A stretch of 33,462 nt of DNA from Syntrophaceae bacterium UBA4810 (GTDB lineage Bacteria > Desulfobacterota > Syntrophia > Syntrophales > Smithellaceae): assembly GCA_002402545.1 (NCBI GenBank), contig DHGA01000036.1, positions 1 to 33,462 on the forward strand, written 5' to 3'. The translations under genes were made by a program, and so were the position numbers. The notes below the pieces were generated by a model. It was not told the origin of the DNA, did no database searches, and worked only from the letters and a program-made list of their open reading frames with translations. This document shows positions 23,524-31,889 of this stretch, piece after piece; within the stretch, counting starts at the first letter, position 1, and every line of letters starts with the position of its first letter.

Positions 23524-26241
23524 TCATCGCGCCCTTTCGAACACGTGCAGCCTCAGCCATTTTTCCGCACCAATCACGGCATAAACTACAAGTGATATAG
23601 CAATAATCATCAACCAATCCTTGCCCGAAATCGGCTGGCTTTGGAAAATCCTGTTCATCACCGGAGAGTAAGTGTAAAACAGCTGTAAAATAATCATCGT
23701 GGCGCTGCCAAATAACACCCAGGGATTGGACAAAATACCTATCTTGAACATCGATTTGGTCAGGGAACGGCAATTGAACAAATATGTTAGTTCAATCATC
23801 ACGAACAAATTCACCGCCACGGTGCGCGCTTCCGCCAGAGGATATCCCTGATGTTTTTGCCAGACAAAAATGGAAAATACCGCCCCCAGCATGAGTAAAG
23901 TTACCAGCAGTATTCTCGTTACGAGAATCCCTGAAAGAATAGGACTATTCGGTTTGCGCGGCGGATAATTCATTATATCCGGTTCGCCCGGTTCAAACGC
24001 GAGCATCAGTCCCAAAAGTATCGCCGTAGTCATATTTACCCAAAGAATCTGCACGGGCAAAATAGGCAGCGTTACGCCGCTGAAAATCGCGGCCAATATT
24101 ACCAGCCCTTCGCCGCCGTTTGTGGGCAACGTCCAGGTTATAAATTTTACCAGATTATCAAAAATCCTGCGCCCTTCTTCCACCGCGCCAGTGATACTGG
24201 CAAAATTATCATCGGTGAGAACCATGTCCGCCGCTTCCTTGGAAACATCCGTGCCGGTAATACCCATGGCAATGCCGATATCGGCCTGTTTAAGAGCGGG
24301 GGCGTCATTGACACCGTCGCCGGTCATCGCCACAACATGATTACGCGCCTGCAGCGCTTCTACCAGCCGCAATTTTTGCTCCGGCGCGACACGCGCGAAA
24401 ACAGAAGTTCTTTCCGCTTCGTTGATCAGCCCTTCGTCCGTTAACTTTTCCAGTTCTTTTCCGGTAAGGGTAAGTGGCTTTTCTTCACCTTTGCCTTTTT
24501 CCTGTCCAATGTTTAACTGCCGGGCAATCTCCGTAGCTGTCACCGCGTGATCACCGGTAATCATTTTAACCATAATACCCGCCTTGTGGCAGGAGCGAAC
24601 GGCGGCAATAGCTTCCGTACGCGGCGGATCAATCATCCCCTGCAGCCCCAGAAAAGTTAATCCGGAGAGGCAATCTTGAACTTCCAGATTTTCCTTATCG
24701 GTCACCTTGCGCGCCAGCGCGAGCACACGCAGTCCATCACGCGCCAACAAATCCGCTTTGGCAAATATATCATTCTTGTTCAAAGTGGCTCTGCCGTCTT
24801 CAATACAAATATTGTCGGAACATTCCTCCAATATTTTTTCCACCGCTCCTTTTATATAAATTATTTTTTCACCGCCGGACTTTGTATCGTGGAGCGTCGC
24901 CATAAACTGGCGTTCTGATTCAAACGGTATTTCATCAAGACGAGGCATTTCTTCTTTTGCTTTATCAGGTGTAAACCCGGCCTTACCCGCGACAGTGATA
25001 AGCGCGCCTTCCGTAGGATCGCCTTCAACACGCCAGTGATCTTCTTCCCTAACAAGTCTGGAATCATTACAAAGAAGACCGGCCATTAAAGTTTCCCGAA
25101 GCGCAAAAGGCATTTCTCCGGCAAGAGCTTTATCTTCGTAAAACAGTTGCCCTTCCGGGGCGTAGCCGTTTCCTTCAACTTCATAAAAACTATTTCCCGC
25201 AAGAATCCTTTTTACAGTCATCTGATTTTCGGTAAGTGTACCGGTTTTATCCGAACAAATAACAGTAGTACTGCCCAATGTCTCCACCGCGGGAAGTTTT
25301 CGGATAATGGCTCTTTTTTTGGCCATGCGGTTGACGCCAACGGCCAGAGTAATCGTTACTGCGGCGGGCAGGCCTTCGGGAATAGCGCCCACAGCCAGCG
25401 CTACCGCGGCCATAAACATATACACGGCGCCTTCGCCGCGCCACATCCCAACAGCAAAAGTCACCGCGGCCAGAACAAGAATCGCGATCAGCAAGACCTT
25501 ACTGAAAGCGGCAATTTTTTTGGTCAAAGGAGTGGAAAGATCAGCCGCGGAAGCAATCAATTCAGAAATGCGTCCGGTTTCTGTTCCATCGCCCGTGGCC
25601 ACAACAACAGCCCGCGCCTGCCCGTAGGTGACCAAAGTGCCGGCGTAAGCCATGTTGCGGCGATCAGCCAGTATTGTTTCCGGGTCTAGGACTCCTTCTT
25701 TTTTGATTACCGGAACTGATTCGCCGGTAAGCGCGGATTCGTCCACCTGCAAATCGCGGCAACGAATTAAGCGAACATCAGCAGGCACTTTATCGCCGGA
25801 CTGCAACTGAATGATATCTCCGACAACAAGACCCACAGCGTCAATGGATTGCCATTTGCCGTCGCGCAATACATTGGTCTGCGTCGTCATCATTTTTTTT
25901 AGTGATTCGATGGCGCGTTCGGCTTTTGACTCCTGAACAAAACCGATAATAGCATTGATTATAACCACGCCGAAAATGACGGAAGAATCCACCCATTCCT
26001 GCAAAAATAAAGTTACAAAAGCGGCAGCCAGAAGAATATAAACCAGCGGTTGATGAAATTGCAGAAGAAATCTCTGCAGAGGCCCCTTTTGTTTCTGCAT
26101 GGTAACGGTATTAGGCCCGAATTTTTCCAGCCGGTGTTTTGCTTCAAAAGGCGAAAGCCCCTTATCCGGATGCGTATCCAGCAAAGTGGTAACTTCCCCG
26201 GACGGGCAGTGATGCCAGTGCTTGCATACAATCGATTCCAT
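23524..26241 (-). CDS. P-type cation-transporting ATPase (P2 type)
   Basis: This 905-residue P2-type ATPase pumps cations. The start at 26241 (MESIVCKHWHH) has GGGAG 7 bases upstream, while the ATG two codons earlier is too close to it. It has an N-terminal cation-ATPase domain, actuator motif LTGESVPV, TM4 motif PEGLP, phosphorylation site Asp331 in CSDKTGTLTENQ, an ATP-binding domain, the hinge MTGDGVNDAPALKQAD, and six C-terminal helices. The TM5 motif NGGEGLV keeps a Glu, but TM6 reads NMTTAILLGLMLAFEP and lacks the Asp found in Ca2+ pumps (NxxTD). Transport of Ca2+, Na+ or another cation is thus unresolved. It converges on the radical SAM gene and lies downstream of fmdB on the same strand. 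Confidence 0.92.
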   Translation of the reverse strand: MESIVCKHWHHCPSGEVTTLLDTHPDKGLSPFEAKHRLEKFGPNTVTMQKQKGPLQRFLLQFHQPLVYILLAAAFVTLFLQEWVDSSVIFGVVIINAIIGFVQESKAERAIESLKKMMTTQTNVLRDGKWQSIDAVGLVVGDIIQLQSGDKVPADVRLIRCRDLQVDESALTGESVPVIKKEGVLDPETILADRRNMAYAGTLVTYGQARAVVVATGDGTETGRISELIASAADLSTPLTKKIAAFSKVLLIAILVLAAVTFAVGMWRGEGAVYMFMAAVALAVGAIPEGLPAAVTITLAVGVNRMAKKRAIIRKLPAVETLGSTTVICSDKTGTLTENQMTVKRILAGNSFYEVEGNGYAPEGQLFYEDKALAGEMPFALRETLMAGLLCNDSRLVREEDHWRVEGDPTEGALITVAGKAGFTPDKAKEEMPRLDEIPFESERQFMATLHDTKSGGEKIIYIKGAVEKILEECSDNICIEDGRATLNKNDIFAKADLLARDGLRVLALARKVTDKENLEVQDCLSGLTFLGLQGMIDPPRTEAIAAVRSCHKAGIMVKMITGDHAVTATEIARQLNIGQEKGKGEEKPLTLTGKELEKLTDEGLINEAERTSVFARVAPEQKLRLVEALQARNHVVAMTGDGVNDAPALKQADIGIAMGITGTDVSKEAADMVLTDDNFASITGAVEEGRRIFDNLVKFITWTLPTNGGEGLVILAAIFSGVTLPILPVQILWVNMTTAILLGLMLAFEPGEPDIMNYPPRKPNSPILSGILVTRILLVTLLMLGAVFSIFVWQKHQGYPLAEARTVAVNLFVMIELTYLFNCRSLTKSMFKIGILSNPWVLFGSATMIILQLFYTYSPVMNRIFQSQPISGKDWLMIIAISLVVYAVIGAEKWLRLHVFERAR

Positions 26242-26360
26242 AAACATTCTCCCTTTTTCGCGCTATTAGCCCCTTCGCTGTGAGGCAGTTATAAAGAAAA
26301 CTAAATTTTAATTGTTTTCCATGATTTATAAAAAGACTTTAACAATTGACGGCAGTCTAA

Positions 26361-26383
26361 CGTAATTAAAACGGTGTTGTCAA
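26361..26383 (-). promoter_or_regulatory. Possible promoter of the P-type ATPase gene
   Basis: On the minus strand TTGACA (26383-26378) is followed after about 18 bases by a weak TAGACT -10 box. It lies about 120 bases before the ATPase start. The -10 box is poor, so this is a tentative call. Confidence 0.3.
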
Positions 26384-26397
26384 TAAAAACCGGCTAA

Positions 26398-26411
26398 GCG
26401 GCATTTGCCGC
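26398..26411 (-). terminator. Possible terminator after fmdB-like gene
   Basis: GCGGC-ATTT-GCCGC is a 5-bp hairpin 10 bases past the minus-strand stop at 26421. The T tract on the minus strand begins several bases later, so termination would be weak. Confidence 0.35.
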
Positions 26412-26420
26412 GTTTTATGT

Positions 26421-26666
26421 TTAATGACCGCAGGTGGAGCAATTAGATGAAGAACATGATGAACAACTTGAACTGGAGGAAGAAGTGCTACTGGAACCAC
26501 CCTTGCCCGGTGAAGAATATTTTCCGCGCCCTACTTTGGATATTATTTTATGAGTTTTTTTTGATTTGCATTTCGGACACACGGCATTTGGTTTCTCGCT
26601 CATGCTCATGGTCAGAACTTCAAATTGTTTTTTACATTTATCGCACTTAAATTCGTAAATTGGCAT
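26421..26666 (-). CDS. FmdB-family zinc-ribbon protein
   Basis: This 81-residue protein begins with the FmdB/CxxC_CXXC_SSSS domain: MPIYEFKCDKCKKQFEVL with Cys8 and Cys11, then VCPKCKSK with Cys30 and Cys33, forming a zinc ribbon. A low-complexity tail follows, rich in Ser, Gly and Cys (SSS runs and repeated CSSC/CSTC). FmdB was first proposed as a regulator of formamidase, but the family role is unsettled. The Cys-rich tail could bind metal. It lies upstream of the P-type ATPase gene on the same strand, with a 179-base gap. Confidence 0.9.
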   Translation of the reverse strand: MPIYEFKCDKCKKQFEVLTMSMSEKPNAVCPKCKSKKTHKIISKVGRGKYSSPGKGGSSSTSSSSSSCSSCSSSNCSTCGH

Positions 26667-26868
26667 AAAGTTTTCTCTATTTTTTCGGCACTTTAATTTA
26701 GGGGTTTACCAATTAAATGTCAATATCAATTTTTACTTTAAAAACCGCAACAATACATGCCTGAATTTTAAGTAACTTCTTGCCTTAGTCAATCCAATGA
26801 TGTAGAATTTATCTATTATTTTGGTTGTCTAATTTTAAAACAATGGCCAGGCTGCCGGGATTAATTTC

Positions 26869-29163
26869 ATGCTGAACATTTTTCAATTATTCACAAAACC
26901 GACCCAATTAAAAGACATACTCCTGAAACCATATTTAATCGAGTTTTCTTTAAACAGGCTTGCTCTCGGCATTGATAATATTCGTATTGATGTTCACATC
27001 AGCCCCCAGCTGCAAAAAGCGCTGCAAAAAACCGCTTTTTTTATTGTAATCAAGCATAGCCAGACAGAAATTTTCTTCAGAGAGTACAGCAAAAAAAACT
27101 GCAGAAGCGAAAAAGACGCCTTGAAAATTATCTGCTCGGATGCGCTGCGCGACGGAATAAACAGGGCAAAAGCTGAAGACGAAATTCAGATAGATTACCT
27201 CGGTCAAGCCGCTCTGGCGAAATTATTCCGTGAAGAAGTTAAAAATCAATACAAAAAGCTGGTAGCCCATTTCGAGCCGCTTGGCCATTCCTATGAATTA
27301 TCGCGAAGGCATACCGAAGCGGAGCTCCGTAAAGTCAGAGATAAACTGGCGACAATCAAACTAACCAAAAACCGTATTATCCAAATGGCGGGAGCAGAGC
27401 TGTTTCAGATAATTACGGACATCCAAACCGATAACCTTCGTAACATGCGGGAAATAAATTTCCAAGCTGAACAACTTTTGCCGCCTATTTTCTTCAATAA
27501 TCCGCTTCTTCACACCGATAATCCGGCTGACGATTTTTTCCTTATTGAAGAATATGTCCTTATGGGTCAACGCAGTAAAGACCCGGATAATTATAATAAT
27601 GTTAAGGCGATTATTTATGACCTGCTGGAAAAAACTGATTTAAGGCAGCGCCATAAAAAAGAAATAGGATCTCCGGATAAAAACAAGCGCGCTAACGTTC
27701 AATTTTCTGCCGATGCCGGAGAGCATGACTTCGACGCGTGGATAATGGAACCGGAAAATATTGACCGGATGATGAATGTTTTCGATTCCCGGAAACAATA
27801 TAAAAACGCCAGGAGAGAAAAAAAATCAAAGGCCATTCTTCTAAAGCTGAAAGAACGGATAAAAATACAGCGTAGCCTGCTAAATCTTTTCTACCGTAAA
27901 TTTAAAAAATCCGGTTTGTTAGACCAACTTGTCGCGTCTTTTGAAATGAAAACCGTTTACGGCATCTACTGCCCGCCAATTGCGCCTTGTAAGATCAAAG
28001 AGTTTTTGACTGATTTCTGGGCAAGAAAATTTATTACTTATCAGTTAAAATCGAGAAAAACCGCTCACGGGGCCACGTTTAAAATTGCTCCGCTTAAGAA
28101 GACCGTAAGTATAATAAAAGGGCTTTCTGTCGCGGACAAGAAGGCGCATTTATTAAATTTTCTCAGACAATTTTCGCGATACCACGGGGATCTGTATAAT
28201 TTCCGCCTGCTCAAAGAAGCAATGGAACTTATAAATTTTGTGAATACCGAAAAAGATATTTTATTATCGCGGGGAAACAGGTCGCTATTTGAATTTCTGC
28301 TTCCTTCGGAAAGGGTAAAAGAAGAAAAGCCCGTCAGCAACCATGTGATCATCAAGGCGGATATCCGTGGTTCGATGAAAATCAATAATGTAATGAGAAG
28401 CAAAGGGCTTAATCCGGCATCGCTTTTCAGCCTTAATTTTTTTGATCCGATTGCCGCTATTCTTTTGGATTATGACGCCTCTAAAGTATTTATTGAGGGC
28501 GACGCGATTATTCTTTCGATTATTGAAAATCAGGACACCCCGGAAGGCTGGTACAGCGTAGCCCGCGCCTGCGGTCTGGCAATCAGAATGCTGCAGATTG
28601 TTCATAGTTATAATATGAAACATAAAGAAAACAATCTGCCTCTTCTTGAAATCGGAATAGGTATCTCACATAGCCCCGGTTCCCCTACTTATCTTTTTGA
28701 CGGCGATTCACGGATTATGATTTCTCCGGCAATTAACATGGCTGACCGGCTTTCAGAATGCAACAAAAGAATACGTAAATTTTTAAGTGACCATGATCCT
28801 CTATTTAACCTGTTTGTTTTCAAGAATGTATTACGAAGTGAAAACGATGAGGACGCTGATGATTTATACATGCGCTACAACGTCAATGGTATCGAATTGG
28901 ACAGCAACGGTTTTAACAAACTATCCAAAGAAATCACTTTGCATCCGATTACTTATTCATCGGCCAAAAATAAGAAAATGAAACTTTACAGCGGCAAGGT
29001 GCCAACGCTAAGCGGAAACTATCAGCCTATTGTTATCCGCGAAGATATTATCACTGAAATTCACCCGGAAAAATTCGAGATACTCGGAAACACTTTCAGT
29101 AAATATTACGAAGTTTGCGCCCACCGGCAGATTTACGAATTAGCGGAAAACAAAGTTGAATAA
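26869..29163 (+). CDS. Large protein with class III nucleotide cyclase-like domain
   Basis: This 764-residue protein is unrecognised over its first 490 residues, which are soluble, mostly helical and Lys-rich, without a signal peptide. From about 494 to 635 it resembles a class III adenylate/guanylate cyclase domain: IIKADIRGSMK with a metal-ligand Asp498, KVFIEGDAIIL with the second Asp545, and SPAINMADRLSE with Asn623 and Arg627 in the N-x3-R spacing of the transition-state residues. The usual base-recognition Lys and Asp/Thr positions are occupied by Phe and Ile, so the substrate is uncertain or activity may be lost. About 130 further residues follow. The ATG has no strong ribosome binding site. 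No neighbour is obviously linked. The call rests on motif reading only. Confidence 0.65.
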   Translation: MLNIFQLFTKPTQLKDILLKPYLIEFSLNRLALGIDNIRIDVHISPQLQKALQKTAFFIVIKHSQTEIFFREYSKKNCRSEKDALKIICSDALRDGINRAKAEDEIQIDYLGQAALAKLFREEVKNQYKKLVAHFEPLGHSYELSRRHTEAELRKVRDKLATIKLTKNRIIQMAGAELFQIITDIQTDNLRNMREINFQAEQLLPPIFFNNPLLHTDNPADDFFLIEEYVLMGQRSKDPDNYNNVKAIIYDLLEKTDLRQRHKKEIGSPDKNKRANVQFSADAGEHDFDAWIMEPENIDRMMNVFDSRKQYKNARREKKSKAILLKLKERIKIQRSLLNLFYRKFKKSGLLDQLVASFEMKTVYGIYCPPIAPCKIKEFLTDFWARKFITYQLKSRKTAHGATFKIAPLKKTVSIIKGLSVADKKAHLLNFLRQFSRYHGDLYNFRLLKEAMELINFVNTEKDILLSRGNRSLFEFLLPSERVKEEKPVSNHVIIKADIRGSMKINNVMRSKGLNPASLFSLNFFDPIAAILLDYDASKVFIEGDAIILSIIENQDTPEGWYSVARACGLAIRMLQIVHSYNMKHKENNLPLLEIGIGISHSPGSPTYLFDGDSRIMISPAINMADRLSECNKRIRKFLSDHDPLFNLFVFKNVLRSENDEDADDLYMRYNVNGIELDSNGFNKLSKEITLHPITYSSAKNKKMKLYSGKVPTLSGNYQPIVIREDIITEIHPEKFEILGNTFSKYYEVCAHRQIYELAENKVE

Positions 29164-29386
29164 CCAATTATCGTTGAACTTTAAAATCGCCACCCGGATA
29201 ACCCCATTATTGGCGGAAATCACAATTTAAAATTTACAAATTATTTTCTTCGCCTCATCCGCCACATTTGACGGTTCTGTTAAATGCGACGGCGGCTTCG
29301 ACGGCACTTTCTTTATTTTTGCACATCCCCTTCTTTTTTACTCCATATAATCAATCCCTTATGCGCAATGAATCCGCAGTTCTCCT
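29164..29386. other. Intergenic region before the stress block
   Basis: This 223-base stretch follows the cyclase-like gene. It contains pyrimidine-rich runs and a GACGGC repeat pair near 29289-29310. I see no gene in it. It would be the place to look for an enhancer site for the sigma-54-like promoter that follows. Confidence 0.4.
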
Positions 29387-29403
29387 CTGGCACGATAGTT
29401 GTA
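29387..29403 (+). promoter_or_regulatory. Sigma-54 (-24/-12) promoter-like sequence
   Basis: CTGGCACGATAGTTGTA matches the sigma-54 consensus YTGGCACGrNNNTTGCW at every constrained position but one: TTGT replaces TTGC at -12. The GG and the -12 G have the correct spacing. A transcript would begin near 29413. Confidence 0.65.
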
Positions 29404-29412
29404 ATAACAATT

Positions 29413-29549
29413 AGCGGGGAAGCGCGTATGCTTCACAACTAATTCATCCTGATGCACCTGCTGGTTGTGAGTGAGGCACGAGGTAGCGTAAAAGTAAATT
29501 CGGATAACGGGACAGGTTGCCATACTAAATTCAGCCTGTCCCCTTTTTT
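29413..29549 (+). ncRNA. Candidate small RNA or attenuated leader
   Basis: The stretch begins about 11 bases after the sigma-54-like promoter and ends at a T tract after a terminator hairpin, giving about 137 bases. It contains a hairpin GAAGC/GCTTC (29419-29434), a 7-bp stem TCACAAC/GTTGTGA (29433-29470) that overlaps the first by two bases, and the terminator stem. No open frame with a good ribosome binding site is seen inside. It may be a free small RNA or a regulated leader of csbD, which starts 46 bases downstream. Confidence 0.45.
29509..29549 (+). terminator. Rho-independent terminator upstream of csbD-like gene
   Basis: GGGACAGG (29509-29516) pairs perfectly with CCTGTCCC (29535-29542) across an 18-base loop and is followed by C and six T residues. 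It lies upstream of csbD and not after a recognisable coding gene. Confidence 0.75.
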
Positions 29550-29594
29550 CTTCAATGAATAATCGAATCGGGAAAAAGGCGAAGGAGGCATACC

Positions 29595-29774
29595 TTGAAA
29601 TCGAGCACAAAATACCAGACAAAAGGTAAGTTTCATCAGGTAAAGGGCAAGCTCAAGGAATCAGCCGGGAGGGTAAGCGATAATCCGGATCTGGAAGCTG
29701 AAGGCGCCGGGGAAAAGATGGCCGGTAATGTTCAGGAAAAGTTCGGTCAGATCAAGAAGGTTCTGGGGAAGTAG
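29595..29774 (+). CDS. CsbD-family stress protein
   Basis: This short gene encodes 59 residues starting at TTG 29595, with GGAGG 7 bases upstream. The protein is hydrophilic and rich in Lys, Gly and Glu, with the CsbD-type repeats FHQVKGKLKESAGRVSDNPD and AGNVQEKFGQIKKVLG, and its length fits the family. CsbD of Bacillus belongs to the general stress regulon; similar small proteins rise in many bacteria under stress, but their action is unknown. It is the first coding gene after the sigma-54-like promoter and terminator. Confidence 0.88.
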   Translation: MKSSTKYQTKGKFHQVKGKLKESAGRVSDNPDLEAEGAGEKMAGNVQEKFGQIKKVLGK

Positions 29775-29903
29775 TCAGGGCGGCACAGCAAACATCTTGC
29801 GTGTCCCTGGACTACTGGTTACTTTAGACAGTGATACTATAACTTAAGCCAGACATAAAGCACGATAACCACACAGACCAAACAATTTAAGGAGGAGTTC
29901 AAA

Positions 29904-30023
29904 ATGGCAAAGAAAAGCAGAGGCGGTAGAATGACGGCGGCTAAAAAACGCGCGGCAAAGAGTCCCGGCGGAAAAGGTATGGTAAAGAATCGTCCCGCGG
30001 GGAAACATATTATGAAGACGTAA
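29904..30023 (+). CDS. Very basic 39-residue protein
   Basis: A small frame with an excellent ribosome binding site (AAGGAGGAG, about 7 bases before ATG) encodes 39 residues, 13 of them Lys, Arg or His, with Gly, Ala and Ser filling much of the rest and no Asp or Glu at all. It begins MAKKSRGGRMTAAKKRAAKS and is likely to bind nucleic acid or another polyanion. I do not recognise a family. It lies between the CsbD and BON genes, and a hairpin of the CCCCGTTAG type follows 11 bases after its stop codon. Confidence 0.65.
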   Translation: MAKKSRGGRMTAAKKRAAKSPGGKGMVKNRPAGKHIMKT

Positions 30024-30033
30024 AAACTATCCG

Positions 30034-30073
30034 CCCCGTTAGAAAAAAGACGGATCTGCTTTTTCTAACGGGG
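30034..30073 (+). promoter_or_regulatory. Leader hairpin, copy 1 (CCCCGTTAGAAA type)
   Basis: CCCCGTTAGAAAAA (30034-30047) pairs perfectly with TTTTTCTAACGGGG (30060-30073) around a 12-base loop ending in CTGC. No T tract follows, so it is not a standard terminator. It lies 50 bases before the BON gene. A related hairpin occurs at 31890. Confidence 0.65.
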
Positions 30074-30122
30074 TTAGGAGTTCAAAAAACAAAAGTAACA
30101 ACAATCAAAGGAGAACGTGCAA

Positions 30123-30881
30123 ATGAAATCAATATATAGATTAGCAATAATAATGGCGGCGGCGATGGCACTTCTTATGCTCAGCGTGCCGCTGCAAGCG
30201 TCACAGATGGATGACCGTATCGTATCAACTGCCAGAAATTCGTACATGTTCAAAAACTTCCTCCAGAATGATGATATCAAAATCAAATCCATAGACGGCG
30301 CGGTCACTTTAACCGGGATCGTTGCCGGCAACTTCAATAAATCACTGGCCGCGGAGACCGTAGCAGGTATCCCCAATGTTAAACGTGTGGACAACAGGCT
30401 GGAGATCAAAGGCGCGCCCCCTACCGCAAACTCGGATGCTTGGCTCCGTGATAAAGTGAAAGCCACGCTAATGTTTCATCGTAGCGTGAGCGCCGGCACA
30501 ACCGAAGTTGATGTCAAAGACGGCATCGTGACCCTGCGAGGAAATGCCGGCAGTGAGGCGCAAAAGGCTCTGACGGCTGAATACGCCAGGGATGTCGAAG
30601 GAGTTAAAAGCGTAAATAATGAGATGATCGTGACCAAGGGCTCAAAAAACACGAAAACGATAGGCGAAACGATTGATGACGCTTCCATCATCGCCCAGGT
30701 CAAGATCACGTTGCTATCTCACCGTTCGACCAGCGCCATTAATACCAAGGTCGAGGCGAAGCGTGGCGTGGTTACATTATACGGCAAGGCTAGTGATTCA
30801 GCCGAAAAGAATCTGGCCACCAAACTTGCCAACGATATAAACGGTGTGAAGGGCGTAAATAACCGGATGACCGTCGAGTAA
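30123..30881 (+). CDS. Periplasmic triple-BON-domain protein (OsmY-like)
   Basis: This 252-residue protein has a signal peptide (about 1-26, cleavage after LQA) and three BON domains (about 30-98, 102-172 and 184-252). Each has the typical pattern of a helix, then VDVKDGIVTLRGNAGSEAQK-like strands, then a VEGVKSVNNE end. BON domains bind phospholipid or membranes; OsmY is an osmotically induced periplasmic chaperone with two. Three in tandem suggests a stress-induced envelope stabiliser. The ATG 30123 start is 9 bases from GGAG; an in-frame GTG two codons earlier is too close to it. Confidence 0.92.
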   Translation: MKSIYRLAIIMAAAMALLMLSVPLQASQMDDRIVSTARNSYMFKNFLQNDDIKIKSIDGAVTLTGIVAGNFNKSLAAETVAGIPNVKRVDNRLEIKGAPPTANSDAWLRDKVKATLMFHRSVSAGTTEVDVKDGIVTLRGNAGSEAQKALTAEYARDVEGVKSVNNEMIVTKGSKNTKTIGETIDDASIIAQVKITLLSHRSTSAINTKVEAKRGVVTLYGKASDSAEKNLATKLANDINGVKGVNNRMTVE

Positions 30882-30917
30882 AGCCCGGGTCTCTCGGACC
30901 AAAGAAAAGGAGAATGT

Positions 30918-31367
30918 ATGATTTTAAAAATTCTGTTGCCGTCAGACGGATCAAAAACAGCTCAAGGCGCGGCCCGGTACGCGGTTGACCTGGCAAAGCA
31001 GTTGAAAGCCTCCATTATCGCCCTAAGCGTTATTGATAAACGCTCATTTATCACCCAGACCGTTTCCGCAGCAAAGACAGCAAGGCACAACATCCAGCCT
31101 ATTGATGATTATCTGAGAGAAGCGGCCGAAGGGTATGCCGGAGAAATAAAAAAACTGTGCGATAAAAGCGGTGTCGCAGCGAAGATTTCTATAAAAATCG
31201 GGCATCCGGTGGAAGAAATTGTGAAAGAGGCCAGGCGGTCAAAAGCAAATCTTATCGTTATGGGTTCCCGTGGAAGAAGCGCCTTATCGGCCACGGTCCT
31301 TGGCAGTGTTTCCTATGGTGTTCTCCACAATGATAAAGGCATTCCCACACTCATTGTGCGGGGTTGA
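30918..31367 (+). CDS. Universal stress protein (UspA family)
   Basis: This 149-residue single-domain universal stress protein begins ILLPSDGSKTAQGAARYAVDLA, where Asp is the nucleotide-contact residue. Its ATP loop MGSRGRSALSATVLGSVS matches the G-2x-G-9x-G-S/T pattern of ATP-binding members (MJ0577 type) exactly, so it probably binds ATP. It is cytoplasmic, and its role is in stress survival. AAAGGAG lies 6 bases before the ATG. It follows the BON gene after 36 bases and is probably in the same transcript. Confidence 0.93.
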   Translation: MILKILLPSDGSKTAQGAARYAVDLAKQLKASIIALSVIDKRSFITQTVSAAKTARHNIQPIDDYLREAAEGYAGEIKKLCDKSGVAAKISIKIGHPVEEIVKEARRSKANLIVMGSRGRSALSATVLGSVSYGVLHNDKGIPTLIVRG

Positions 31368-31389
31368 TAGTCAGAGTGAAAAAGCCATA

Positions 31390-31485
31390 ATGTTCGTATC
31401 CATCTTGATCCCCGGCACGGGATGCGCGACCTTGCCGAACGTCACAGACAAGATTGATGAGGCGCCGGCGGATTTGCGCTATTGA
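31390..31485 (+). pseudogene. Possible remnant of a lipoprotein gene
   Basis: A 31-codon frame reads MFVSILIPGTGCATLPNVTDK and stops soon after. The GCATLPNV stretch looks like the mature start of envelope lipoproteins that I recall from phospholipase-D-like proteins, but the signal peptide is damaged and the rest is missing. It may be a decayed 5' fragment or chance. Confidence 0.25.
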
Positions 31486-31889
31486 TTTTTTGGCGAATGC
31501 GCGCGCTTTTGTTTTTTTTGTTTTCATCATACCTTATATTAACTGTTTTCAGACCTTTAAATTTTGTCATTTCAAAAAAACGCGACGAGAAATCTGCAAG
31601 ATCCCTAACTGCTTTTCTGGACAAGGATTTATTCCGGAGTTTACGCTGAGACTAAGCGAAGCGGTGTTTTTCCAAGGTCTCTGTCCGGGTTGATGTTGAA
31701 TGCCGCATCCAACACACAACAATATAGTCACGATAAATTACAAAGCAAGTTATTGGCGGATATGCATCCGATATTCATGCGTTTTTTCTATTGCAAGGTA
31801 ATGTATTTTTTGTTAGATAACTCTATAATTTGACTGAATAGCCTTCATGGTACCTTGCTTTTATGGGTATTGCTTAAAATCAGTAAACC
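31486..31889. other. Intergenic region before kaiC-like gene
   Basis: About 400 bases without a convincing gene. It contains a distant inverted repeat GCAAGGTA (31793-31800) and TACCTTGC (31851-31858) with 50 bases between, and an A+T-rich part suitable for a promoter, but no clear -35/-10 pair. Confidence 0.4.

Noticed and set aside
25147..25689. 180-codon open frame on the plus strand inside the P-type ATPase gene
   Set aside because: The ATPase frame is intact and conserved through the stretch; the antisense translation has low-complexity Ser/Asn/Gly/His composition and no start signal.
29774..29830. Terminator after the csbD-like gene
   Set aside because: Parts of CAGGGCGGCACAGCAA pair with TTGCGTGTCCCTG, but only with bulges and no T tract follows.
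31629..31681. Functional hairpin GAGAC/GTCTC
   Set aside because: The stem is only 5 bp with a long loop, which is expected by chance in a region of this length.
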